Assembly: GCF_003385215.1 (NCBI RefSeq)
Contig: NZ_PQHW01000010.1
Span: 1-64,000, forward strand
Direction of reading: 5' to 3'
From: Amycolatopsis thermalba
Lineage (GTDB): Bacteria; Actinomycetota; Actinomycetes; Mycobacteriales; Pseudonocardiaceae
DNA: 64,000 nt
This document shows, piece after piece, positions 1 through 8,737 of the stretch (the stretch's first letter is position 1; each line of letters begins with the position of its first letter). Made by a program: the position numbers and the translations under genes. The notes below the pieces were generated by a model. That model saw only the letters and a list, made by a program, of their open reading frames with translations, was not told the DNA's origin and did not search any database.

Positions 1-1
1 C

Positions 2-91
2 CGCGCCCGATGGACGATGCGCTGGAAACCCGTACTCAACGCCTTCGCCATCACCTTCGGTGACCGCTGGCCGGCCGCCGAAACCTACTAA
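2..91 (+). mobile_element. IS256-family transposase, C-terminal end only
   Basis: Frame 2 from the window edge reads out 29 codons ending in MRWKPVLNAFAITFGDRWP followed by AAETY and a TAA. This is the C-terminal signature of IS256-family (mutator type) DDE transposases. The rest of the gene lies outside the window, so whether the element is intact cannot be judged. A second, clearly broken IS256-type fragment lies near 27.4-28.0 kb. Confidence 0.75.
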
Positions 92-293
92 CCGAACCGC
101 CAGAAACACCGATCACGGGATAGACCCCCGGCCAATGCCTCGTCCAGGATGGCGGAGGTTTTCCGCATTAGAGACAAGGCCGGGTAGTTAGGTGGTTGTG
201 GTGGCGCCAAGGGTCTGCTGGTGTCTGAACCGTCACGGGTGAGGGACCGGCTTCGGCGATGCGCCCCAGGTCTGGTGCAGGTTCCGTTGTCTG

Positions 294-762
294 TCATCGG
301 GCCCGGGCGGGCTCGCGGGACTGATCGTAGTGTGAGGGCCGGTTGGTGGCTTCGACGGCAGCCGGGGTGCGCTGACCGAGTTCACCGTGGATGCGGCGAT
401 GGTTGCACCAGGCGACGTATTCGGCGACGGTGATCTCGACATCCCCCGATTGATCGCCAACCGCGGCCACCAACGATCGGATGATAAATCGGTCGAGCTC
501 CGCGGCGGCGAAATACGCCGAGGCCGTCTTCAGGTTTTCGTTCGCCCGCCGCAACTCACGCACCTCGCGCTCCAGCTCAGCAATCCACGCCGCATCATCC
601 CGGCGCGCTTGACCCACGCCCGCAAGGCCTTCGGGTGCACGTCAACTGGCCCGCGACCCGACGGATAACCGCCATCCGCTGACCCTCGGCCGCGATTCCC
701 TCCAGCGCCATCCGCGTCGTCCGCTCACGCAACCCATCGCTGTACTTCTTCGGTGTCAGCAT
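294..762 (-). pseudogene. Degenerate IS3-family transposase (orfA joined to orfB tail)
   Basis: The minus strand starts at 762 with an IS3 OrfA-like N-terminus (MLTPKKYSDGLRERTTRMAL, then EGIAAEGQRMAVIRRVAGQL). It loses frame near 640 and resumes with the OrfA leucine-zipper region [20 protein letters not shown] and YFAAAELDR. It then jumps directly into the OrfB C-terminus ([20 protein letters not shown]). Most of OrfB, including the DDE core, is missing. This is a remnant produced by a frameshift plus an internal deletion and cannot transpose. The stretch 92-293 holds nothing I can identify. Confidence 0.8.
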
Positions 763-880
763 GCTCTGCATCCTCCCTGGAATCAGAGTGGTCTGTCACC
801 GCGTCCGAGATTCTCGGGGCACATCGACTCCGGGCGATGCGGCGGTCCTCAGGAGGAAAACTGATCTTCGGTGAGTCGGG

Positions 881-1453
881 TCAGGTCCGAGGGGCGTCGA
901 CGAGGCGGAGGGCGAATTCGCTGTACTGCCAGACCACCGCATCCTCGGGATGTTCACCGTCGGCGCGGTACCAGACCGCGACGCCCATCCCGAGGTCGAG
1001 GATCGCGTAGGAGGCCAGGCGCACGGAGTCCACGTGGAAGACCTCCGCGTCGACGCCGGCCTGCACGACGGCGCGGAAACAGGCCTCGTACTCGGCGCGC
1101 AGCTCCAGTACCCGGCCCCGGTGCGGTTCGGTCAGGCCGCGGATCTCCCGCGTGCCGACGAAGGCCTCCAAGCGGTGCCGGGCGTGGTAGCGGACGTGGG
1201 CCTCGGTCGCGCGCCGGAGCCGTTCGACCGGGTCGCTCACGTTCGCGACGGCCGTGCGGTGCGCCGCGAGCAGGTTCCCCATGGTCGTGACCATGATCTG
1301 TGCGAGCAGGTCCTGCTTGGACGCGACGTGCTTGTAGAGGCTGGGCGCGCGGATCCCCACCGCCGCGCCGATGTCACTCATCGTGGTGGCCTCGAACCCC
1401 TTGCGGGTGAAGAGGTCGAGCGCGGCGTCCCTGATGTGGCCTAGCCGGTCCAC
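881..1453 (-). CDS. TetR-family transcriptional regulator
   Basis: 190-residue TetR/AcrR repressor. The N-terminal helix-turn-helix spans residues about 5-50 (AALDLFTRKGFEATTMSDIG, then AVGIRAPSLYKHVASKQDLL). The rest is a helical ligand domain typical of regulators of fatty acid or acyl-CoA catabolism. The start is a GTG at 1451-1453. It is divergent from the acyl-CoA dehydrogenase operon beginning at 1568, and the 114-bp gap holds two 18-bp inverted repeats (1472 and 1538) that are the obvious operators. I infer that it represses both itself and that operon, with release by an acyl-CoA ligand. The ligand cannot be read from the sequence. Confidence 0.9.
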   Translation of the reverse strand: MDRLGHIRDAALDLFTRKGFEATTMSDIGAAVGIRAPSLYKHVASKQDLLAQIMVTTMGNLLAAHRTAVANVSDPVERLRRATEAHVRYHARHRLEAFVGTREIRGLTEPHRGRVLELRAEYEACFRAVVQAGVDAEVFHVDSVRLASYAILDLGMGVAVWYRADGEHPEDAVVWQYSEFALRLVDAPRT

Positions 1454-1471
1454 AGCTACCTCCCTCGCGAC

Positions 1472-1489
1472 GGCTAACTAATCATAGCC
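1472..1489. promoter_or_regulatory. Probable TetR operator 1 (GGCTA-N8-TAGCC)
   Basis: The 18-bp sequence GGCTAACTAATCATAGCC forms an inverted repeat with 5-bp perfect arms. It lies 19 bp upstream of the TetR start codon and closely resembles the second repeat at 1538. Two like dyads between divergent genes are standard TetR operator architecture. Confidence 0.65.
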
Positions 1490-1537
1490 AAGTGAGCCAG
1501 AACACGCGCGATCTGCAGGGAAAGCCCCTATAGTCGC

Positions 1538-1555
1538 GGCTAACGTTCATTAGCC
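1538..1555. promoter_or_regulatory. Probable TetR operator 2 (GGCTAA-N6-TTAGCC)
   Basis: GGCTAACGTTCATTAGCC has perfect 6-bp arms around a 6-bp centre. It ends 12 bp before the ATG of the acyl-CoA dehydrogenase and directly abuts its ribosome-binding site (GGAGG at 1559-1563). Binding here should block transcription or translation of the operon. It shares GGCTA(A)/TAGCC arms with the dyad at 1472. Confidence 0.7.
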
Positions 1556-1567
1556 ATTGGAGGTGTC

Positions 1568-2758
1568 ATGGCCGTCGACCTCACGCCGGAACCCGATGTC
1601 GCCGCGCTCGCCCGGCGGACCGCCGAGTTCGTCCGCGACGTGGTGATTCCCGTCGAGGAGGAGCACCGGGGCGTCGTGCACTCCGACGAGGTCCGCGAGC
1701 AGCTGCAGCGCGCCGCGAAGGACGCGGGCGTGTTCGCCCCGCACGTGGGCGCCGAGTTCGGCGGCCACGGGCTGGACATGCGCGGCCGGGCCGCGGTGTT
1801 CGAGGAGGCCGGGTACTCGCTGCTGGGCCCGCTCGCCCTGAACATCGCCGCGCCCGACGAGGGCAACATGCACATGCTCGAAGCCATCGCGACTCCCGTG
1901 CAGAAGGAGCGCTACCTTCGGCCGTTGGCGACCGGGGAGATCCGGTCGTGCTTCGCGATGACCGAGCCGGCCCCCGGCGCCGGGTCCGACCCGGGTGCGC
2001 TGACGACGCGGGCCGAACGCATCGAGGGCGGCTGGCGCATCACCGGCCGCAAGTGGTTCATCACCGGCGCCGAGGGCGCCGGGTTCACGATCTGCATGGC
2101 CCGCACCTCCGGCGAGCCCGGTGACGCGGGCGGCGCCACCATGTTCCTCGTCGACGAGGACAACCCCGGGCTGAAGATCATCCGGCACATCGACACCCTC
2201 GACGAGAGCCTCTACGGCGGGCACATCGAGCTGGTCTTCGACGACTGCCTGGTGCCCGACGAGGCGGTCCTCGGCGAGGTCGACCAGGGCTTCCGCTACG
2301 CGCAGGTCCGCCTCGGCCCCGCCCGGATGACCCACTGCATGCGCTGGCTCGGCATCGCCCGGCGCGCGCAGGACATCGCCGTCGCGCGGGCCGCGGAACG
2401 GCAGCTGTTCGGGTCCCGGCTCGGCGACCTCGGCATGGTGCAGCAGATGATCGCCGACAACGAGATCGACATCGCCGCCTCCCGCGGCCTGATCCTGCGG
2501 GCCTGCTGGGAACTGGACCAGGGCGAGCACGCCTCGCAATCCACTTCGATCGCCAAAACCTTCTGCGCCGAAGCGATCTGGCGCGTCGTCGACCGGTCCA
2601 TCCAGATCTGCGGCTCCCTCGGCATCTCCGGCGACGTCCTGCTGAGCCGGTTCCTCCGCGAAGTCCGGCCCTTCCGCATCTACGACGGCCCCTCGGAGAC
2701 CCACCGCTGGGCCATCGCGCGGCGGGTGCTGCGCCGCCACGAGAAGAGCGCTCGATGA
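1568..2758 (+). CDS. Acyl-CoA dehydrogenase, ACAD10/11-like
   Basis: 396-residue flavoprotein that oxidises an acyl-CoA to the 2-enoyl-CoA in the cytosol, passing electrons to ETF. The FAD/substrate region reads FAMTEPAPGAGSDPGALTTR (residues about 125-145), followed by WRITGRKWFITGAEGAG. The C-terminus carries RIYDGPSETH. At the position of the MCAD catalytic Glu there is Asp (about residue 373), as in ACAD10/ACAD11-type enzymes. ATG 1568 is preceded by GGAGG at good spacing. The stop overlaps the start of the next gene (ATGA). Pairing with an APH-like gene and an SDR is the bacterial counterpart of the ACAD10/11 domain combination, which suggests oxidation of unusual (for example hydroxylated) acyl-CoAs. 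The specific substrate is unknown. Confidence 0.92.
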   Translation: MAVDLTPEPDVAALARRTAEFVRDVVIPVEEEHRGVVHSDEVREQLQRAAKDAGVFAPHVGAEFGGHGLDMRGRAAVFEEAGYSLLGPLALNIAAPDEGNMHMLEAIATPVQKERYLRPLATGEIRSCFAMTEPAPGAGSDPGALTTRAERIEGGWRITGRKWFITGAEGAGFTICMARTSGEPGDAGGATMFLVDEDNPGLKIIRHIDTLDESLYGGHIELVFDDCLVPDEAVLGEVDQGFRYAQVRLGPARMTHCMRWLGIARRAQDIAVARAAERQLFGSRLGDLGMVQQMIADNEIDIAASRGLILRACWELDQGEHASQSTSIAKTFCAEAIWRVVDRSIQICGSLGISGDVLLSRFLREVRPFRIYDGPSETHRWAIARRVLRRHEKSAR

Positions 2759-3784
2759 CCTCCACAGTGGACGGACTCGACCTTCCCGCGCTCGAAGAGT
2801 TCTTCACCCGCAACGTTCCCGGCTTCGCCGGGCACCTGTCCGCCGAGATGCTCCAGGGTGGCCGGTCCAACCTCACCTACTCGCTCACCGACGGGCAGAG
2901 CCGGTGGGTGCTGCGCCGCCCACCGCTGGGCGGCCTCACCCCGTCCGCGCACGACATGGGCCGCGAGTACCGGGTGGTCGCGGCCCTGCGGGACTCCGGT
3001 GTGCCGGTGGCGCGTGCCGTGGCGCTCGCCGACGCCGACGTGCTCGGGGTGCCGTTCTCGGTCGTGGAGCACGTCGACGGTGTGGTCGTCCGCACCATCG
3101 AACAGCTACACGCCCACCCGCAGCGGGACATCCAGCGCTGCGCCTACGGGCTGATCGACGTGCTCGCGCGGCTGCACGCGGCCGACCCGGCTGCCGTGGG
3201 GCTCGCTGATTTCGGACGGCCGGAGGGATATCTGGCCCGGCAGGTCCGCCGCTGGCACGACCAGTGGCTGCGGGTCCGCACCCGCCCGCTGCGGGGACAT
3301 CGATGCCCTGCACACCAAGCTGACCGACGCCTGTCCGGAGGAGAGCGACGCGTCCATCGTGCACGGCGACTACCGCATCGACAACGTCATGCTCGACCCG
3401 GACGACCCGGCCACCGCACGCGCGGTGGTGGACTGGGAAATGGCCACCCTCGGCGACCCGCTCGCCGACCTGGGCCTGCACCTGGTGTACTCGGACCCGG
3501 CGTTCGCGCCCGTGCTCGACGGCGCCGCCGCGTCCACCAGCGACCGGTTGCCCCCGGTCGACGACCTCGCCCAGCGCTACGCCGAGGTGAGCGGGCGCGA
3601 CCTGAGCCGGCTCGACTTCTACCTCGCGCTCGGCTACTTCAAGATCGCCGTCATCGCCGAAGGCATCCACGCCCGCCATCAGCAGGGGCTGACCCGCGGG
3701 TCCGGCTTCGACTCGGTCGGCGAGGCCGTCGCCCCCCTCGCCGCGGCGGGGATGCGCGCCGCGGCCCGGATCGGACAGGCGTGA
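2755..3784 (+). pseudogene. APH-like kinase (ACAD10/11-type), frameshifted
   Basis: Aminoglycoside-phosphotransferase-fold protein of the type fused to ACAD10/11 in animals, where the kinase domain is thought to phosphorylate 4-hydroxyacyl-CoA. The N-terminal half (GGRSNLTYSL, WVLRRPP, VLARLHA) reads from ATG 2755 to about 3294. The C-terminal half, with the Brenner motif VHGDYRIDNVMLD and VVDWEMATLGDPLADLG, lies in the next frame to a TGA at 3782. The switch sits in a GGGG run at 3293-3296; removing one G restores a continuous gene of about 342 residues. It may be a true mutation or a homopolymer sequencing error. It is translationally coupled to the genes on both sides. Confidence 0.85.
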
Positions 3785-3786
3785 GC

Positions 3787-4554
<768 letters not shown>

Positions 4555-4843
4555 GCGACTGTCGTCAGCTGCGGCCGTCACCCGTCCAGCTCAGCCCCGG
4601 CGCCGGACCCCGCGACGGATGATGGTTCCAGCACTGGCTGAGGGACGACGATCGCTTGGCCGATCCATTTGCGGGATCATCGGGGCGGCCGGTGACATCT
4701 TTCGCGAACCCGCCACCCGGTTCCAACCCGGGACACGGGGACCCGATCTGGCAACCGCTGACCGTCAGCCGCGGGGCGCGCGAGGCCGGATCGGATTGCG
4801 GTGACCGGGGCGGTACTCGGGGTGTGTCACGGGGCCCTGGCAA

Positions 4844-5027
4844 ACCGGGAAGGAAGAGCGCCTCAACCGCACCCTCGCCACCGAATGGGATACCACCAGC
4901 AACTCCGACCGCGCCGCCGCCTTTGCTCCCTGGCTCGAGCACTACAACACTGTCCGCCACCACAGCGCACTCGGAGGAAACCGCTCATCAGCCGCCTGCC
5001 ACCAAGCTGGTGGCCAGGTACATCTGA
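4844..5027 (+). pseudogene. IS481-like transposase C-terminal remnant
   Basis: A 60-codon scrap reads TGKEERLNRTLATEW, then APWLEHYNTVRHHSALGG. This matches the end of the integrase core of IS481-type transposases (GK-E-NRTL-EW ... HTALGG). Just after the ALGG the frame breaks, with PLISRL-like sequence continuing in another frame. No terminal repeats are evident. The remaining parts of 4555-5135 hold nothing I can identify. Confidence 0.65.
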
Positions 5028-5135
5028 ACGCTCGTGGAGCGGAATGCGACATCACCCGGCCCGCCGGCTGGATACTCTCGGGCCGAGCGCAACACCGCCG
5101 CCTCGCTCGCGGCTCAGATGAGGGGAGACCTTCTC

Positions 5136-5468
5136 GTGAACAAGCCCGAACCGGTTGTGGTCGTGGCGACCTTCGTGCCCGCTGCCGGACACGAAGCGAA
5201 GGTGGAGGCCGCGCTGCTGAAGGCGGTCGACGCCACCCATCAGCGCGATCGCGGGTGCGAGCTGTACGCCGCGCATCGCAGTGTCCGCGGCAAGGAGGGC
5301 TTCGTCATGATCGAGAAGTGGTCCTCGTCCGACGATTTGCGGGCGCACGGCGCCGGGTCGGCCTTCGCCGCGTTGAACGCGGAAGTCGAGGCGCTGCTGG
5401 CCGAGCCGCTGGGCGTCACCATCCTGCAGCCGTTGCCCGCCGGCGACAACAAGCTCGGCGCCCTGTGA
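5136..5468 (+). CDS. Antibiotic biosynthesis monooxygenase (ABM) domain protein
   Basis: 110-residue single-domain protein of the ABM dimeric alpha/beta barrel fold. It opens with VVVVATFVPAAGHEAKVEAA and contains CELYAAHRS and FVMIEKWSSSDDLRAHGAG, the usual strand-helix pattern of YgiN-like quinol or heme-free monooxygenases. The GTG at 5136 is chosen because AGGGGAG at 5121-5127 sits at good spacing; an in-frame ATG at 5118 has no site. It is monocistronic and ends in a strong hairpin shared with the convergent MaoC operon. Small ABM proteins oxidise quinols or act as stress-related enzymes; no substrate can be assigned. Confidence 0.85.
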   Translation: MNKPEPVVVVATFVPAAGHEAKVEAALLKAVDATHQRDRGCELYAAHRSVRGKEGFVMIEKWSSSDDLRAHGAGSAFAALNAEVEALLAEPLGVTILQPLPAGDNKLGAL

Positions 5469-5516
5469 GAAGACGGCGTTCCGGGGCTCGGCCACTGGCC
5501 CCGGAACGCCGCCTTC
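5469..5516. terminator. Bidirectional terminator hairpin between convergent genes
   Basis: An inverted repeat begins immediately after the ABM stop. The 18-bp arms contain one mismatch and share the core GGCGTTCCGGGG / CCCCGGAACGCC, with a 12-nt loop. It ends 17 bp before the stop of the convergent MaoC gene at 5534, so it should terminate transcription from both sides. Confidence 0.85.
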
Positions 5517-5533
5517 GTCTGTGGCGTCGCCGC

Positions 5534-5962
5534 TCAGCCCGCCGACCGGCGCGGCACGGCGACGGTCGCACTGCCCTGGATCGCGCGGCGTCCGTTCGTC
5601 TTCGCCCACACCGTGCATTCGACCAGTGCCCCGGCGGCGTCCTCGGTGATCGCGGTGACCTCCCCGCCGACCACCACGTCGTCGCCGGCGAACACGTTCG
5701 ACCGGAACGAACACGAGACGGTTCGCAGTGCGGCCCGCGAACCAGCCCACTCGGTCAGCAGATCCAGCACGTAAGCCATGGTCGAACCACCTTGGTTGAC
5801 CTCACGGTCCCCCAGCCCTGCCTTCGCCACGGCTTCCAGGTCGAAGTGGATGGGGTTGGAGTCGCGCAGCACGAGCGCGACCTGCTTGATGTGTTCCGCG
5901 TTCACCGCGGTGATGTGGCGTTCGGGAAGCCTGGCCCCGACCTGGATGTCCTGTGCGTTCAC
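5534..5962 (-). CDS. MaoC-type (R)-hydratase, C-terminal subunit
   Basis: 142-residue hot-dog fold protein with the hydratase-2 motif DSNPIHFD (residues about 33-40), carrying the catalytic Asp and His, and a NQGGSTMAYVLDLL substrate helix. It is the catalytic half of a heterodimeric (R)-specific enoyl-CoA hydratase, partnered by the product of the upstream gene. GTG 5962 follows GAGGAG and overlaps the preceding stop by GTGA, so the two subunits are translationally coupled. Last gene of the 11.3-5.5 kb operon. Confidence 0.88.
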   Translation of the reverse strand: MNAQDIQVGARLPERHITAVNAEHIKQVALVLRDSNPIHFDLEAVAKAGLGDREVNQGGSTMAYVLDLLTEWAGSRAALRTVSCSFRSNVFAGDDVVVGGEVTAITEDAAGALVECTVWAKTNGRRAIQGSATVAVPRRSAG

Positions 5963-6405
5963 CGGCCGGCTCCTCGCTTGAACAGGTACGTGGCCGTCAC
6001 CGATCCGGCGACCGTGCCGTCCTCGGCGGCGAGGTCGGTGCGCACGTCCAGGTTGTCCAATCGGGACCCGTCCCGGGTCGTCCGCGACCCCGTGGTGGTG
6101 ATCTTCGCTTCCACCCGGTAGCGAGCCCCGACGACCAGTGGCTCCCGTTGGTCGATGACGCACTGCCCGAACAGCAGCGTGTCCTGCTCGGTTTTGCCCG
6201 CCATCTCGCAGAGCTCGTCGACACTCACGCCCAGGCAGCGCAGGGAGATCACCGAGAACCAGATCGGGTGGGCGAGCTCCGAATCGCTGTCCGGGGCGCG
6301 CACCGCGTGTTCCAGGATCGCGTTCTCGTGCGGCTCGATCACGAGTTCGCCGCCGGGCAGCGGTGTGCCCGCCAAGGATTTGACGTGTTCCAGTGTTGCC
6401 GTCAT
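5959..6405 (-). CDS. MaoC-like dehydratase, N-terminal-type subunit
   Basis: 148-residue hot-dog protein of the MaoC_dehydrat_N type (HadA/ChsH-like), lacking the catalytic D-x4-H motif. It contains ISLRCLGVSVDELCEMAG and REPLVVGARYRVEAKIT. In known pairs (HadAB, ChsH1-ChsH2) this subunit shapes the acyl-binding tunnel while the partner supplies catalysis, and the overlapping partner at 5534 fits that. ATG 6405 is chosen because the similarity begins at TLEHVKSLAGTP; upstream in-frame sequence is antisense-type noise. Confidence 0.82.
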   Translation of the reverse strand: MTATLEHVKSLAGTPLPGGELVIEPHENAILEHAVRAPDSDSELAHPIWFSVISLRCLGVSVDELCEMAGKTEQDTLLFGQCVIDQREPLVVGARYRVEAKITTTGSRTTRDGSRLDNLDVRTDLAAEDGTVAGSVTATYLFKRGAGR

Positions 6406-6413
6406 CGTGTCCC

Positions 6414-7592
6414 TCAGTAGGACCGCGGCAGCCCGAGCGTGTGCTGCGCGATGTAGTTGAGCACCATCTGCGTCGAGACCGGTGCCACCTGCTGCAGGCG
6501 CACGATGCCCCACAGGTCCGCCAGCCCGTATTCGTGCGCCATGCCGTTGCCGCCGTGCATCTGGATCGCGGTGTCCAGCGCCTTGTGCCCCGCCCGGGAC
6601 GCGAGGAACTTGGCCATGTTCGCCACCTCTCCCGCCGGCAGGCCCGCATCGAATTCGGCGGCCGCGCGCCACGTCACCTCCCGCGCCGCCGCCAGTTCGA
6701 TAGCCGCCTCGGCGAGGGGGTGCTGCACACCTTGGTAGGTACCGACCGGCACGCCCCAGACATTGCGTTCGTTGACGTAGCGGACGGCCTTGTCGAGGGC
6801 GTATCGCGCGACACCGGTGCAGATGACGGCGCTGAGCACCCGTTCTGGGTTGAGGCCGTCGAACAGCGCCACCAGTCCTTGTCCGGCCTCGCCGACCACG
6901 GCGTCGGCCGGCAGGCGAACGTCGTCGAAGAAGAGGGTGAACTGCCGTTCCGGGGCCTGGAGCGCTGTGGGGATGAGTTGCCGGCTCAGGCCCGGCGTGT
7001 TCGGGTCGTCGACGATGAACAGGGTGAGCCGTCCCCGTCCGGTGCGTTCGTCCGTGCCGGTTCGCGCGACGAGCAGGAAGTGGTCACAGTGGTCGACGCC
7101 CGAGATGTAGTACTTGGTGCCGCGTACGACCCAGGTGTCGCCGTCGCGTTTGGCCCACGTCGACACGTTGTGGGAGTTCGAGCCGGCGTCCGGTTCGGTG
7201 AGCGCGAACACGAACTTTTCGGCTCCGCTGGCGATTCCAGGCAGGTAGCGCTGTTTCTGTTCGGCGCTTCCGTGCAACGCGAGGACGCTACCGCCAATGC
7301 CTTGTGACAGGACCATGGCCAGCTCGGGGCACCCGCCGGCGGACAACTCCTCGAGCACGATCGCGAGCTCGGTCAGGCCGGCGCCGCCACCGCCGTACTC
7401 CTCGGGGATGTTGAGGCCGAGGAACCCGCCGCGGCCCAGCTCGTCCCACAGGTCCGCCATGGGTTCGCCCGACGCGGCGCACCTCTGGTAGTACTCGTGC
7501 CCGAACTTGGCGACGATGCTCGCGACCGTGGACCGGAGTGCTTTTTCCTCGTCGCTCGGCCGAAGCGGCAGCGACACCCCTGCAGGGCTCAT
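6414..7592 (-). CDS. Acyl-CoA dehydrogenase family protein (GLPRSY type)
   Basis: 392-residue acyl-CoA dehydrogenase fold. The FAD/substrate motif is FALTEPDAGSNSHNVSTWAK, followed by VVRGTKYYISGVDHCDH. The C-terminus is QMHGGNGMAHEYG, then LQQVAPVSTQMVLNYIAQ and GLPRSY. At the place of the usual YEG catalytic Glu it has APV, so any base must come from elsewhere. ATG 7592 has AAGGAGAG upstream; an in-frame GTG at 7619 overlaps the previous stop and is the alternative. It is a paralogue of the product at 9268, and the two may form a heteromeric dehydrogenase. The flavin reductase in the same operon also leaves open an acyl-CoA-dehydrogenase-fold monooxygenase. Confidence 0.88.
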   Translation of the reverse strand: MSPAGVSLPLRPSDEEKALRSTVASIVAKFGHEYYQRCAASGEPMADLWDELGRGGFLGLNIPEEYGGGGAGLTELAIVLEELSAGGCPELAMVLSQGIGGSVLALHGSAEQKQRYLPGIASGAEKFVFALTEPDAGSNSHNVSTWAKRDGDTWVVRGTKYYISGVDHCDHFLLVARTGTDERTGRGRLTLFIVDDPNTPGLSRQLIPTALQAPERQFTLFFDDVRLPADAVVGEAGQGLVALFDGLNPERVLSAVICTGVARYALDKAVRYVNERNVWGVPVGTYQGVQHPLAEAAIELAAAREVTWRAAAEFDAGLPAGEVANMAKFLASRAGHKALDTAIQMHGGNGMAHEYGLADLWGIVRLQQVAPVSTQMVLNYIAQHTLGLPRSY

Positions 7593-7615
7593 GGATTCCA
7601 GTCTCTCCTTCGCGT

Positions 7616-8737
7616 TCACGAGATCGCCGCAACGGCCAGGCCGTGTATACGGGTGGGCAGGCCCCTGTCCTGGAGTGCCGCCCGGTGTCCCACGTTGTCC
7701 GTGAGCAATTGCACCGAACGTACGCCCAGGTCCCGAAGGATGTGCGCGGCGACCGACGACAACATCCGGCCGGTGTCGAACCGGCCCACGGCAGAGCCGC
7801 GATGACCGGCAGTTCCACTGGGCCGTAAGTAGACCACCACGCCGGTACCCTCCGCGGTGATCGTCGCCAGGGCCCGGTCCAAGCGGTACCGGCACTCACA
7901 GCGCAACGACCCGAACACGTCGCCGGTCAGGCACTCCAGGTGGATGTGCACCGGCACGTCCTCGCCATCCCGGGGCCGGCCGACGACCAGCGCCAGGTGT
8001 TCCGCCCCGTCGACCAAGCCGTGATAGCCGACCGTCCGGGTCACTCCTGCCTGCAGCGGCAGGCGAGCCGTCACCTTGCGCGACACCAGGGGCTCGGTAC
8101 TCAGGCGGTGCGCGATCACGTCGCTGATCGAGACCGTCACGAGACCGTGAGCGCGGGCGAAGGCGTCCAGCTCCGCTCCGTGGGCGAGCTCGGTCGGGGT
8201 GAGCGCGCTGTCCAGGGCCGCGAACAGTGCCACCGGGCGGCGTCCGGCAGCACGCGCGAGGTCGGCTGCCGCCTCCGCGACTCCATCGCGCCGGAACACG
8301 CCGCCCTCGGCGGCGCGGACCGGGATCACGTGGCCCGGCCGGATGAAGTCGGCTTCGGACGACTCCGGGTTCGCCAGCAGCGCCACCGTTCGAGCGCGAT
8401 CATGTGCCGAGATCCCCGTCGAGATACCGCTTGCCGCGTCGACCGTGACGCATGCCGCCAGCCCGTCCGGGTCGTTGGCGGCCCCGGTCATCGCGGGCAG
8501 GTCCAGCCGATCGCATTCGGCCCCCGGCAGTGCCACGCACAGCAGACCGGACGAGTGCCGGACGAAGAACGCCGCGGAACCGGTCGTCACCGTCTCCGCA
8601 GCCATGACCAGGAAGCCGTTCGCCCGGGCAGTCCGGTCGTCGGCCAGGACGACCGGCTTGCCGGAAACCATCGCGGCCACAGCGCGTTCGACCCCGGTTC
8701 CGGTGGATGTCGCGCCGCCGGGAAGGTGAAGCGTCAT
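7616..8737 (-). CDS. Degenerate RibBA-like protein (DHBP synthase/GTP cyclohydrolase II fold)
   Basis: 373 residues with two recognisable domains. Residues about 12-215 follow dihydroxybutanone-phosphate synthase (RibB), including DRARTVALLANP and RPGHVIPVRA. The metal/catalytic loop that normally reads D-E-D-R-E-N-E-G-D is DDRTARANGF here, so the acidic residues are gone. Residues about 220-373 follow GTP cyclohydrolase II (RibA) and keep the zinc cysteines (LECLTGDVFGSLRCEC; Cys269, 280, 282). They lack the EGRGIGL segment and a stretch of about 25 residues after it. Riboflavin biosynthesis by this protein is therefore unlikely. It overlaps the flavin reductase start (ATGA) and shares the operon with acyl-CoA dehydrogenases. 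Possible roles are flavin binding, chaperoning or a new reaction (inference). Confidence 0.8.
   Translation of the reverse strand: MTLHLPGGATSTGTGVERAVAAMVSGKPVVLADDRTARANGFLVMAAETVTTGSAAFFVRHSSGLLCVALPGAECDRLDLPAMTGAANDPDGLAACVTVDAASGISTGISAHDRARTVALLANPESSEADFIRPGHVIPVRAAEGGVFRRDGVAEAAADLARAAGRRPVALFAALDSALTPTELAHGAELDAFARAHGLVTVSISDVIAHRLSTEPLVSRKVTARLPLQAGVTRTVGYHGLVDGAEHLALVVGRPRDGEDVPVHIHLECLTGDVFGSLRCECRYRLDRALATITAEGTGVVVYLRPSGTAGHRGSAVGRFDTGRMLSSVAAHILRDLGVRSVQLLTDNVGHRAALQDRGLPTRIHGLAVAAIS

Noticed and set aside
1550-2740. Long antisense open frame opposite the acyl-CoA dehydrogenase
   Set aside because: Typical GC-rich shadow frame, with no family similarity or ribosome-binding site. 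The same applies to long antisense frames opposite bioB, AtuA, HyuA, the carboxylase genes and the regulators.
7616-8737. Functional RibBA for riboflavin biosynthesis
   Set aside because: The RibB acidic loop and the RibA EGRGIGL segment are missing, and the gene sits in a catabolic operon rather than a rib operon.
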